NCBI GenBank assembly: GCA_001599755.1
Contig: BCHX01000006.1
Location: 124,001-188,000, forward strand
DNA: 64,000 bases
Direction of reading: 5' to 3'
Source: Gliomastix tumulicola
Taxonomy: Eukaryota; Ascomycota; Sordariomycetes; Hypocreales; Bionectriaceae
Positions 1 through 10,194 of the stretch are shown one piece after another (within the stretch, counting starts at the first letter, position 1; each line of letters starts with the position of its first letter). Under the pieces are notes generated by a model that was not told the origin of the DNA, did not search any database, and was given only the letters and a program-made list of their open reading frames with translations. The translations under genes were made by a program, and so were the position numbers.

Positions 1-197
1 GTCATGTCCACGTCCTTGGTCTTTGCGTCCGTCAGTTTCGCGACCAGCTCCATGTTGGCCGGGTCGTAGAAAGCCACCAGATTCCAGATGCCCGTGACAA
101 GGTGTGTCGTGCGGCCCAGCTTCTTGTTGTAAATCTTCGGCAGTTCGGTAGCGACGAACTTGCATTTCAGTTGCTCGGCGATCGTTGGAGTAGACAT
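1..197 (-). CDS. Small unrecognised protein, family copy 1 (3' end outside window)
   Basis: The reading frame starts at an ATG on the minus strand (195-197) and runs off the left edge, so only the first 65 codons are visible. The N-terminus reads MSTPTIAEQLKCKFVATELP. The block LKCKFVxTExP is shared with the genes at 507-812 and 1359-1643, so this is a third adjacent member of one family. No signal peptide or membrane segment is seen. I do not recognise a known domain. The C-terminal half, which in the other copies carries the Asp-Gly-x-x-Trp-x-Phe block, lies outside the window. Confidence 0.6.
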   Translation of the reverse strand, partial: MSTPTIAEQLKCKFVATELPKIYNKKLGRTTHLVTGIWNLVAFYDPANMELVAKLTDAKTKDVDM

Positions 198-506
198 GGT
201 GGTGTTTTGTTTTGTTAGGATTCGCTTGAGGAAAGGTAGACGGGTGAGATGCGCAGAGTGTAGACCTTGCACGTTTTCCTTCGTCGGCGTGACGTCCTAT
301 TTGAATGGACTCTCTTTGAGTGAATAGCGTAGCAGCATCTTGTGCTATGGAAAATTGATCTGAAAAACTTGTCTGATATTTAAAAGCGTACAACTTGTAG
401 CTTCTCTGAATCACTATTGAAAAACCTGGCATCTTGGGCTTTCCACATTACAAGACTAAGAGCTGCGATTCAAAACAGCGTGAGGCAACCGGTCTTGACT
501 TCCAAC

Positions 507-812
507 CTACTCAATTTCACGTACGAAGGACCATATCGCCCCGTCAAATTCCTCGTGGACGTCGAGCCCCTTCTCAGCCAGGTTCAACAGGAATTTCTTG
601 AGTTCCTTGCAGGTCATGTCGACCTGGACCTCACCGTCGCACGCTGACATCGCATACAGTGCCGTCTTTGCCTCGGCGTAGTCTACAATGAGACTTCTCG
701 GTTCTGGGGGAATATCCGCGTACGGTTTTCGCGCCGAGAAAACCTTGGGTATCTCGGTGACGACGAATTTGCATTTAAGCTCGTCAGATACAGGGGGCTT
801 TTTCTGAGGCAT
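507..812 (-). CDS. Small unrecognised protein, family copy 2
   Basis: Single-exon 101-residue protein. I start at the ATG at 812 (context AACAACC-ATG) because the open frame further upstream has only a TTG. The N-terminus contains DELKCKFVVTEIPKVF, nearly identical to the copies at 1-197 and 1359-1643. The C-terminus has a predicted helix (KELKKFLLNLAEKGLDV) followed by FDGAIWSF, a block also found in the copies at 1359 and 7699. There is no signal peptide or membrane segment; the protein is probably a small soluble intracellular alpha/beta domain. Same-strand neighbours are paralogues, which implies tandem duplication. Function unknown. Confidence 0.65.
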   Translation of the reverse strand: MPQKKPPVSDELKCKFVVTEIPKVFSARKPYADIPPEPRSLIVDYAEAKTALYAMSACDGEVQVDMTCKELKKFLLNLAEKGLDVHEEFDGAIWSFVREIE

Positions 813-1358
813 GGTTGTTCGAGTTTTCTTTTCGTTGTAGTGGATATGATTCAAGTTGATGCTAGGTGTTCGTATCCAAGTCTCGTGAGCGGCGACTATT
901 TTGAAGTGTACACTTGAACGTGAATCGAGAACAGAGGCGGTGAATGATAGCCAAGATGCTTGTCAACAGGTTGCATAATCCCTGAGTGGACGTCGCGATA
1001 GTACAGTGAGTCAGTGCTGAAGTCGTCCCCAAGCCAGGTGATTGATGAGTCTTAAACATGGGAAAGAAGCACAACATTTCCTGGACTGTTGGCTGGAGTT
1101 AGATGGAAAACTGAGGCGAATGTACCCTGCTCCATACTGAAAGATGTACGACAAATAAGAGATAAATGTGAGCTTTCTCTTGGGAAGATAATTTTGAATC
1201 TACTGGGGGTGGTTCTTGCATACTCATCGAAGCGCCATGTAAAGACAGTTCAAGAATCTATCAACACCAGATGAGCCCTGTAAATCCACCGCTCATCAAA
1301 AAGATCACCCAAACTGTTTCTAACGCCCAGGAACGAAGACTTGATCTCCTATCAAGTC

Positions 1359-1643
1359 TCACATGCGCTTGAACTGCCAAAGGACCCCGTCACGCTCCCG
1401 CTCAACGTCGGGCCCTCCGAGTGCAGCTTCCATCAGGAAGTCATACAGAGCGATGTCCATTTCAATCTCGACGGTCTCTGATCCAGATGGCCTCCCATGC
1501 AAGCCCATCTTGGCCGCGCCGAAAGCCAGCAGGAGCGTGCTCTTATCAGAGGGAAAGACCACTCTTTGGTACTCGACGAACTGCGCGGGCATTTCGGAGA
1601 CGACGACCTTGCACTTGAGAACGTCGGAGAGAATCGGTGCCAT
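1359..1643 (-). CDS. Small unrecognised protein, family copy 3
   Basis: Single-exon 94-residue protein starting at an ATG with a good context (GAAATGGCA). It keeps the family pattern: VLKCKVVVSEMP near the N-terminus, a central strand VEIEMD, a helix (LYDFLMEAALGG) and a C-terminal DGVLWQFKRM. The middle (residues 20-60) is poorly conserved between copies, so the divergence is old rather than a recent duplication. It is the third of three same-strand paralogues in 1.65 kb. No known domain was recognised. Confidence 0.65.
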   Translation of the reverse strand: MAPILSDVLKCKVVVSEMPAQFVEYQRVVFPSDKSTLLLAFGAAKMGLHGRPSGSETVEIEMDIALYDFLMEAALGGPDVERERDGVLWQFKRM

Positions 1644-2378
1644 TTCTATGACTAGTGGCTCAATATTCGAATCCGAGTGTGGTATTGAAGGTAAACGGAT
1701 TTGGTTGGCATGGGGTTGAATTCCGTCTCTCGACAGGATGGTGTGAAGGAAGCAGCGCGATTTTGAGTATGTTTACGTGGGCTGAATCGCAGTCACAAGC
1801 TGACGAGCGCCAGCTCAGATTAGACGGTATCCGGCGTTCTGGAACTGGTCCTTGTGCGCCTTGTGAATCGATCCAGCTCACGGGGACATCTGGTGCGACT
1901 GCCATCAGAGGTTGTGCGACATGACATATCTGACTAGCTCCCTCAAAGAAGACGTTGGTATAGATCCTAGGGATAAATGCTGTAGTTCATGTTGGAATTT
2001 GTAGATGGTCGGATACTAGACCGTTGTATCGGTGTTAAGCCTAGTAGCTATGGACTTGATGGTCGCTCTCTCTATCGTGTCTATGTGCTAGGTGCTAATC
2101 AAGGGAGCGATACTTTGAGATATTATTCTCCAACATCGCTTATGGAAAGCCTTGGCCATTGATCATAGTTGCTGGAGATGAGGATGTGGATGGCTTCACC
2201 GAGGCTTGGGAGGTGGTTCTGGATCTCTAGGCGCTAATTGATACCACTGATTGGCCGGTGACCCCCCCTCATTTACGCGCCCTGCTGCAAGGCGTTATCT
2301 CACTTCGACCTTCTCTTCTTCTATTACCTCACACTGTAGGCCTCTACTCTCCTCTATCTACGCTCACCAAGACTCAGC
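1644..2378. other. Intergenic
   Basis: Divergent spacer between the small-protein cluster (minus) and the DUF3632 gene (plus). Pyrimidine-rich tracts at about 2300-2370 (CTTCTCTTCTTCTATTACCTC and similar) look like a core promoter/5' UTR of the plus-strand gene. Open frames here are short and unconvincing. Confidence 0.5.
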
Positions 2379-3310
2379 ATGGACGCCCTGAAGTCTCTCG
2401 ACGGCGCCACCTTCCAGCCCATTGAGCGAGCCATGCTGAACATGCTCAAGGGGTCCTTGGAGTATCCAGCGACCACAGAAGCACGAGCGGCCAAGATTGC
2501 CGACGATGTCCTCCACTTCTACCTCTATAATGCCCCTGAGGAGGAAGAGGTTGGTGGCGTGTTGTTCGCCTTATGGGGCGTTTGGCTCGAGGTGGTCTCC
2601 GACATCCCGCACGGCCACGAGTGGCATCAATGCCTAGCTCTTGCTGTCGACACTATCCGCCAGGATAAGAGAGCTGCTGGTAAGGGGCTCACGGTATGCC
2701 TTGACCCGATGACGTACGCACAAAGATGTGTCTTATTGACGGCATGCCTTCAGATCCCGCCTGATCTTCCAGAGCTTTCGATACGCCTGACAGAGAAATG
2801 GGAGGACAGTAAGTATCGACTGTAGCCCATTAGACTTTTATTCTTGCTTACATCTCTCAAGAGCCCGTCGAAGGTGAAGAAAACGACTCTGTCGGTCTCT
2901 CTACCTGGAAAAACCTCAATTCCTTCATGTCTCTCCTCATCAGCCGCGGCCTTGAACAAGAGATTCACCTGCCTATCTGGGAGATCCGTTCAGCTCTCGA
3001 AGAACCCGCCGCGAAAGGACCTTTGATGGACTGTCGAGTATGGGTCGCTGCTGAGTGGATTCTCAACTGCAGTGATGCTCTTGAAAGAGAAATCAAGAGC
3101 CCTAACGGAGAGCTAACGGAGGACGAAGCTGGTATCAGGAGGACGGGTGAGCTTTGCGGCGACAACATCACTGCTCGGGGCTTGCAGCGATGGGAGTTTT
3201 GGAAGAAGCGGCTAGCGGAAATTTTGAAGGAGGCTGATGCCCTTGGTCTTGAGGAAGAGACCAAGAAGCGTGGCGAGGAGGCCTTGAAGATCCTGGAATC
3301 TCAGTCTTGA
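2379..3310 (+). CDS. DUF3632-type helical protein
   Basis: Two exons, 2379-2808 and 2862-3310, with a 53-bp GT-AG intron that splits an AAG codon; the product is 292 residues. The first exon alone would stop 17 nt into the intron. The protein is almost all helix. The segment with AKIADDVLHFYLYNAP followed by EVGGVLFALWGVWLEV, and the late block WILNCSDALEREI then GLQRWEFWKKRLAEI, match my memory of the fungal DUF3632 family (Trp-containing helices, RWxFWKxR near the end). The function of that family is unknown. No signal peptide. Assignment rests on pattern memory only. Confidence 0.75.
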
Positions 3311-3634
3311 CAACGGGGTGACGGAAGATTGTAAGAGCGAGTCGTGGGATAATACAGCTATATACAGCACGAAATGAATTCCCAATATTAAATTGAATAT
3401 ACCTAGGATAGTCTATATGCATGATCAATAATATCCCAACGCAAACCGAATTGTTTCCTTCTATTGCCAAGCCCATCATGTCTACCGGGACTTGAAAGAC
3501 TCTCCGTCTTTCCACCTGCTTGATAAGCCATCTGGTAATGCAAGTCTAAGCAAGAATCAATGCTAGAGACGCCAAAGAGATACTGTAAAGCGTTGTCAGT
3601 TAACCGCATCGAGGAAAGGGCCGCTCAGTGACAC

Positions 3635-5607
3635 TCACATGCAAAGGGTCCATATCTGACTTCCCAAGAGCTTAACAGCCCCGTCCTCCTCATTCCCTGC
3701 TTCAAATACATTAAACTCCCGCGTGCCCTCGGCCGACAGGAGGTACCCCTTTGAGCACGAATCGAACTGAATCTTGATCTGATCTGAATAGAAAGTGTCA
3801 AAGTCTGTCTTCAATGCGTCGCCCAGACTCCGTACGCTGTCGTCATCAGGGTGCAGAACACGCCATGGATCCCGGCATGAGTCCTCCTTGCAGGACTTGA
3901 GGACCATAAGAAGAGCGTCCAGGCGGTTGGAAACGGCGTCGGTGTTCTGATTAAAGAGGGAGAAGGCAGGCTTGTCGTTGGATCTTGATTCTGAGAGGAG
4001 ATTGTCGAGCTGCTGCGGGTCGTTCTAGGGATCGATATTCATGTCAGAGCATTGGCTTCTCGAGGGTGAGAGAAGAGAGGCCTCACCTTCATGTCGTACA
4101 TCTCTCGGACATTGTTGCACCATACTGAGTAGTAAAAGCCATAATCCTCAGCCTCGACTCGCAGGCCCTTGTACGTGATGTTGTCCTGGTTGTTGGGCCG
4201 AGGAGCTCTAGGGCCCCCCAGTCCTACTCCCCAGAACTCGACAGCAACTAGAGGAACAAGATTCGGTCAGCTCGAGGGGCAGCTTGAACTGTCTAGAAGA
4301 AGGAGAAGGAGACTCACCATGCTCATGACGATCAGATGCCTTGTACTCGCCCTCGGGCAAGCCCAGATCCATAGGAGCCCCATCAAATTCCTTGTTGGTG
4401 ATGTCGTTTCCAGCCAGCTGCATAATGGTCGGCGCGACATCAGTATGAGACGACGGAGCGGATTGCTTGCTGCTGGCCTCGATCCCTGGACCTCTGATAA
4501 TCATCGGGATGTTAATGTCGGTCTCAAGGCCGCACATCTTCCCAGGGTGCATCCTGTGCTGACTGATGTGGAAGCCATTGTCGGTCGAGTAGATGAAGTA
4601 GGTGCTATCCATGACACCCTCATCCTCAAGACGCTTCACGATCTCGCCAACCATGTCGTCAACGGACATGAGAGAACGCATGCGTCGGCGCTGATACTCG
4701 TCGTTGTACGCAATCTGCGTGTCGTTCAGACGTTCCAGATCCGCAATCCAGTTGACACTGCTCGGCACCTCGGGGTTGAAGTTGTCGGTGCGCGGGATGC
4801 GGTAATCGGGGAACAGTCCCTGATGGCGCTTTGCTGGAATTGGCGGACCGGAGCCAGACTTGGCCTGCCAGTGATGGAGCCAGGAATGAGGAGCGATGGG
4901 GGCGACAGTAATAAAGAAGGGCTTCGTCTGGCCCTGGTCTCCGTCGTCCTTGCCAAGGGCGTGGTCGATGAACTCCTGGGTCAAATTGGCGAGCAGGTCG
5001 GTGCTGTACGCGCCCACGGGATTGACAGGCTCGCTGCCGTTGCGCGTGTAGCTCACGTTGGTGTACTGGTAGGCGTAGGGCTCGAGAAAGAAGGCCGAGT
5101 CCGTGTAGCCGCTCATGAATGGCTTATTGTAGTTCTTAATGGTCTGGCCGTTGTACAGCTTGCCAGCGTAGTACGTGTTGTAGCCGGACTCCTTCATCCA
5201 GAGGCCCAGATGCTTCTCGTTGTAGCCCTGGCTGATGAATTTGGGGTAGCCACCTGGCAGTGGACAAGCAGTCAGCAGGCAGCTCCTGGGCGGAAGGAGG
5301 GCAAAAGCAGGAAGCTGACGAAGGAATACTCACCCCAAGGCGGCTGGACATTTGTGACATTGGTGTTGTGTGCCATCTGCCCCGTCCAGAGATTGACGCG
5401 ACTGGGACAGCAGACGGCGATGGTGCAGTAATGCTTATCGAACAGGCGGCCCTTGTCGATGAGATGCTCCTGCACTCTGGGCATGAAATCAAGCGAGTTC
5501 ATGTGAACATCCTGGTCGTCGGTGAGCACGAAGACGAAGTTTGGACGCGAAAGTACAGCCTCGATTAGCGCGACCACCCCCAGGATGCCGAGACAGGAGA
5601 GCCTCAT
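3635..5607 (-). CDS. Secreted sulfatase (arylsulfatase-type, alkaline phosphatase fold)
   Basis: Exons 5334-5607, 4318-5253, 4087-4247 and 3635-4012; 582 residues. Residues 1-20 are a clear signal peptide. TDDQD (29-33) supplies metal-binding Asp residues, and C66-C-P-S-R70 is the sulfatase signature in which Cys66 would become formylglycine. The conserved STDNGFHISQHRM and KMCGLETDINIPMIIRGPG blocks of the fold follow. It would hydrolyse sulfate esters outside the cell, useful for sulfur scavenging. Two oddities: the third intron joins in frame only at a CAGCAG tandem acceptor (4010-4015) rather than the more usual-looking CTAG at 4026, losing the expected Asn-Asp-Pro; and the stop lies directly on a GTGAGT, so splicing of 3583-3640 would instead give a short hydrophobic tail ending at 3546. 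Confidence 0.85.
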
Positions 5608-7698
5608 GATGGATGCACGAGATCTACCAAGTCGCGTTAAATATAAATGGTGGAGGACCAAATGCTCGATTGTCGGCACTGGGACACGGCTTGTGCTGAG
5701 GGCTCGGTCCTTCAGGCCCAATTGGCACGCAGTGCAAAAGGCAGATCAAAAGAAGGAGGGGAGAGACGCGACATTCCGAGAAGCAAAAAATTGAATGAGT
5801 ACGGCGTCGGTTTGATTTGGGAACAGGAAGGACGAGGCGTTGGCTGCCTCAGGGGAAGGATGGACAAATGATGAAGAGATGGCAGGGATAACGAGTGGCT
5901 TGTTCCAGGTTCGGGCCATCGGCGACGGGGAAGGTCCCATTCTAATGCAGAGATCGATTCGCCAAGTTTTGATTATGGCTGTCGATCGGCCCATCGCTAG
6001 CGGTCCAACACTCCAAACGAAACGCCTGTGCCTCATGGACTCCCACTAACCGACGACCCAACGCGCCCATTTACGAGGCGGTTCAAGGGCCCTTTTCATC
6101 AAAAGCTGGGGGTTCTCCCTCATTATCGGATGGGGTCGGTGGCTTTGAGTGAAGGCAAAGCTGTATGGGTGATGCGTCCACCACCAACTCGACAGATCGG
6201 CGGAGCTAATGCAAACACAGACGCCCCCTTTTAGGTGACACGGATGACCACAGTGGGGTTGAACAAGGACTGTTGGAACCAAAGGCCCCTGTGCCTCAGA
6301 AGCTATCGACGAGGCATAGATATCTAGCATCTGATCTCACTAATCCCATGGAATCATGAAGTAAAATCCTGGATATAAGGCTTCCCCGGAGCCAGTGAAG
6401 AGCAGTCGCAATGTTTGGATTATTGTGAGGGTCGGGTACCTCTAGATGTAGAGTCGAGCACCCTGGGAGTCGTTCAAACGGAGCTTGATAAGCGAAGGGG
6501 AGGTATTGCTGGTTGAGCGACTGTGCACATATTATGCATTTTCGTCTGCAGCTCTGAATAGCTCTAGAGCAGAAAGTTCTGCTATGAGTGCTTTGCGTTT
6601 GGTATCTTGTTAAAAATCACTGCAAGTATTAGCTGCTCGTAAGCATTGTAGCGCAGGCATTTGCTCTACGAATGCAGATATTGGTATCTCAGATACCTAG
6701 CAGAAGGCGGGGTTGTTCAACTAGAACAAGGGTCTAGAAAGGGTAGAGGGCGAACACCATAGGAAGAAGCTATCAAATACCAAGACTACGACTCTCTTAC
6801 GGTAAGGATGAGTGAGGGCCGTCAATGTAGGAAGACTACTGATGGTATGACATGACCGCACCCTCCTCACAGCTACAATGTCATGCTCTGGTGATACAGC
6901 ACTTTTCGTGCGTTCGACCGTCTCCTCTGCCACTAGTTTGACCGACACTTCATTTCTCAACAAGATTTGGAACGCAGCATTAGATGACTGGCCAAGAACA
7001 CTAAGAGATGCTGCAAACTGACAGCAGTGATTCTCAACTCCAGAGATGGGGCCTACACCGCATTATTCACGCATACAGGGCAATTTTGCCCTCATACTTT
7101 GCGTCAGAACCTTGGGAAATTTCTTTAACAGGATATCTCCTTAGGTCTTGTTTCACGATTATGCTTCAGAGGCGGTCGGATCGTTCCTCCCAGACTATGA
7201 CACGTAAAATAAGATACTCCTCCTCAAGGGCCACTCAACAATTCACCTTCTTGTCCGAGTACCTTCTACGTGTCAACCTCACTACTGAAGCTAATGAATC
7301 GTTGAAATTGTAGTGTCTCGTATCAATGGCTCCGTCCAGCTTCTGCATGCCCTTCTCAGCTTTCGTCTTGTGCCGCAGCCTTCCATTTTTGGCAGCCGCG
7401 TATACCGCTTATTTGCACTAAGCTGACTCACGATGCGGAACTAGGCTTGGCTGATAAGATTCAGAGACTGGGATGAAGACGGTCTGGTGAGACACCGCAA
7501 GTCCAGGTGTATATGAATCAGAGCGCTGCGCCCCGTCGACGGCCCCATTGGCGAAGAATAAATTGGGAGCTTTCTGGCGCGTACAAGTCCTCTTCACCTC
7601 AGTTGCAGCAATCGTTATCATCACCAGCACCTACCATCTTCTTAACCTCCAACGAACAAAAAAACAACAACGAAAAAAACACCAAAAGCCCTCCAACA
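5608..7698. other. Intergenic, no gene recognised
   Basis: About 2.1 kb between the sulfatase (minus) and the fourth small paralogue (plus). An AT-rich stretch (TATATTTA-type on the minus strand, 5638-5648) lies just upstream of the sulfatase start. Open frames on both strands are short, lack splice-linked partners and show no recognisable motif. The last ~100 bases before 7699 are CT- then A-rich, like a fungal 5' leader. Confidence 0.5.
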
Positions 7699-7977
7699 AT
7701 GGCAGAGTCCTTCGAATGCATGCTCGTTGTGAGCCAGATGGCTGACGACTACCCACCCGGCGATGCCAACGTGACGTTCTACCCTAACGCCGAGACAGTT
7801 GTGGCTGAGACATCGAGCATCCAGCTACTGGCCAAGTCGGAGAAGGCCAAGGAGGTCATCGAGCTCGACATGTCGGCTGGGGATCTGCACTCGTTCCTGG
7901 AGCAACTGGCGAATCAGGGCCTGGACGTGACCGACACCTACGAGGGCGTCGTTTGGAAATTCAGCAAGTCCGACTAA
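7699..7977 (+). CDS. Small unrecognised protein, family copy 4 (dispersed)
   Basis: Single-exon 92-residue protein. The frame is open further upstream, but the ATG at 7699 (ACAATGGCA) gives the N-terminus that aligns with the other copies: MAESFECMLVVSQM matches the LKCKxVVSEM block. The C-terminal half is closest to copy 2: VIELDMSAGDLHSFLEQL, then GLDV and YEGVVWKF. It sits 6 kb from the tandem group, on the opposite strand, with the sulfatase and DUF3632 genes between. No signal peptide, membrane segment or known domain. Confidence 0.6.
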   Translation: MAESFECMLVVSQMADDYPPGDANVTFYPNAETVVAETSSIQLLAKSEKAKEVIELDMSAGDLHSFLEQLANQGLDVTDTYEGVVWKFSKSD

Positions 7978-9474
7978 TGAGCCTGGGCGCGGCCTTGATT
8001 TCTTTCGGCTTGGTTCATGCCACTCTGAGTGCAATTAGACCACAGTGTAGCAGTAGTAGCATGGTTGCATTTTAGAAGCACCTCTCAATCGTTGGAAGCC
8101 TGCCAGGCTGTCCATGGTTCGTTCCCATTCACTTTTGCAAGCTCCAATAGCATGTGACACGCATGAGAAAATGCAATTGATGCGGGGAGAATTCGTGTCG
8201 CCTCTACAATTCGCTATTTGTATGGTATTATTCAACGAATGTCTAATCCTCTCGATATCCCAGATCCCTGTCATCTCAGTGCAGATACATGCATGCTAAC
8301 TGGTGAGGTGTGTTGGGGGTTAGAAGTCATGCCATTGAGGACACATTTTCCACACGCACCATCATCAACGGCTTGATTCGAGTCAATAATTATCAACTTA
8401 CGTCTACACATGGCGAAATAGGAAATTTAGAGAAGTCTGCACTTCACACTGAGTTGCTGAAATCAAGAGCTCCGTTGTCAGCCGGAGGACCTGAAGGGCG
8501 CCATTTACAGCGGCTGCTGGAAGTTGGAAGCCTGTATTACCGCTAAAAGCACTCGGGCTTGTGGGGCTGCAATCATTCAGTGGCCTGAGCTGGCAAGCGG
8601 ACGAATAAATACTTGAGACAAATACACACCCAAATTGTATGGCCCCATAACCCAAGTATTTATTCGGCCGCGTGGCTGGGTGTGGCTGATCTCTCACCAC
8701 TGCCCCAGAGCGCCACTCAGTGCCTCACAGGCTAACACAGGGAGAAGAGAAGGCCCGTGAGTGGACGCGCGTGTGCTGTCACCCTGCAGCACGTCTTGGG
8801 ACGCGTCCATGATCCAACGTCATAGGGATGTGCGCCGACGACGTCTAAATATATCACACCCAGCCAACGGGTGCTTTGTGTCCCCCACCACGGATGGCAG
8901 TGAAGCAGGGCAGCCCGAAGGATTCCCCCAATTCTCCACCACCAGCACGGTAGTGAAGTTTCAGGCTCTCTGGTTTCCTGGTGGTGGCAGTTGGCAGATC
9001 TGCCTGAGCCCTGCGACACTTTGCCCCTTGCGTAACCGCCGGGGCGGTGATCGACACCTGTTAGTCGCTGCGTCCGTTGGCTGTAGGGGCCTTCCCAGGC
9101 CTTTCCAGGAGGCTGAGCCAGCGGGCTTGGCTGGGCAGAATGACGTTATTCGGGCGATATTACTGTACTGCCGCTTTAGGTCCCAATCAGACCACAGGCA
9201 TGGGCAAGTGATTGATTGTGATGCGCGCACGGAGGACGACAAGTTGTATATATGTGAGTACGCCCCTGTTCTATTCGACATTGTCATTTCCATTTCTTGT
9301 TCATCACAAACCCCATATGAGCAGGCGTTGAGATACTTGAACTCAGGTGAGCATCTCCGAACAGCGAGCGCTTCACGCCAGACCACCTCCTAATACAGGG
9401 CCTTAGCACCTGGAACCACCCAACACTACAGCACACCACAACACACTACAACAACATACATACAAATCACAACC
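7978..9474. other. Intergenic, no gene recognised
   Basis: About 1.5 kb without a convincing gene. Open frames on the two strands overlap one another and have no motif. The end (9400-9474) is rich in ACAC and CAACA, typical of an untranslated leader for the small gene that follows; TATATATG at 9247-9254 is a possible TATA element. Confidence 0.45.
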
Positions 9475-9720
9475 ATGGGCTGCGGCAGCTCCAAACCCGC
9501 GCGTCCCGCGTACGGAAGCCACTACGCCCGACCTGCCATGGGCCAGCACTACGGCGGTGGCTACGGAGGCGGCTACGGCGGCCACAGTCGGAGCTACAAC
9601 CGTCAGCGAAAGGTAGCCAAGGGCGTCGGCGCCATCGGCCACGCGTTTGGCGACCACGGAGGCAGCAGCGGTGATGGCGGCGGCGGCGGTGGTGATGGTG
9701 GTGGTGGTGGTGGCGTCTAG
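9475..9720 (+). CDS. Small glycine-rich protein with lipidation-type N-terminus
   Basis: Single exon, 81 residues. The first residues are MGCGSSK: Gly2 with Ser at position 6 fits an N-myristoylation signal, and Cys3 next to it is a typical palmitoylation site, so the protein is predicted to be anchored to the inner face of a membrane. The body has GGGYGGGYGG (Gly/Tyr-rich), a basic patch NRQRKVAKG, a short GVGAIGHAFG segment and a C-terminal Gly/Asp run encoded by GGT/GGC repeats. No enzyme domain. Start context ACCATGG is ideal. The gene is short and of low complexity, so the protein-coding call is not certain. Confidence 0.55.
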   Translation: MGCGSSKPARPAYGSHYARPAMGQHYGGGYGGGYGGHSRSYNRQRKVAKGVGAIGHAFGDHGGSSGDGGGGGGDGGGGGGV

Positions 9721-10194
9721 AGAAACCACTGATGGACGATATTCACTGAGAGCAAGATGAAGACAGCCTTCGGGCAGCGATGAAGCACGACTTGTACGAC
9801 AAACGGAAGGACTGGTGTATTACTACGACTTAGATATCATCCTGGCAGCAACTGCCGGACTCACTACGAGATACCCTTACACCACAACAATGGGAAAACC
9901 CAATTACACCACACCATCACACTGGCATCTGCATGCATTCTCGATCCAACAAACTTGAGTTCCATTGCTCTGAATGTGCTGTACCTAATGCAGCAGCTAA
10001 TTCCCGGATGTTCCAAACAATTTATGCCCTACCTCGTAGAGTAGGTGTCTTCCTCCCCAGTGATTAATTGATTAGTAGTTATAGTAGGTAATTATGGATG
10101 TGTACGTATCGCGTCACTTCATTCGAGCCGCCGTCATTCAGCTCCCCTCACCGGAGCCAAATAAACGAACAGGTCTCGCAGCATTCCCTTATGC
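9721..10194. other. Intergenic (3' regions of two convergent genes)
   Basis: Convergent spacer between the glycine-rich gene (plus) and the opsin gene (minus). No gene or repeat seen; short AT-rich stretches near 10060-10100. Confidence 0.5.

Noticed and set aside
4169..5431. 420-codon plus-strand open frame
   Set aside because: Antisense to the sulfatase, whose signature and spliced frame are clear; no motif in the plus frame.
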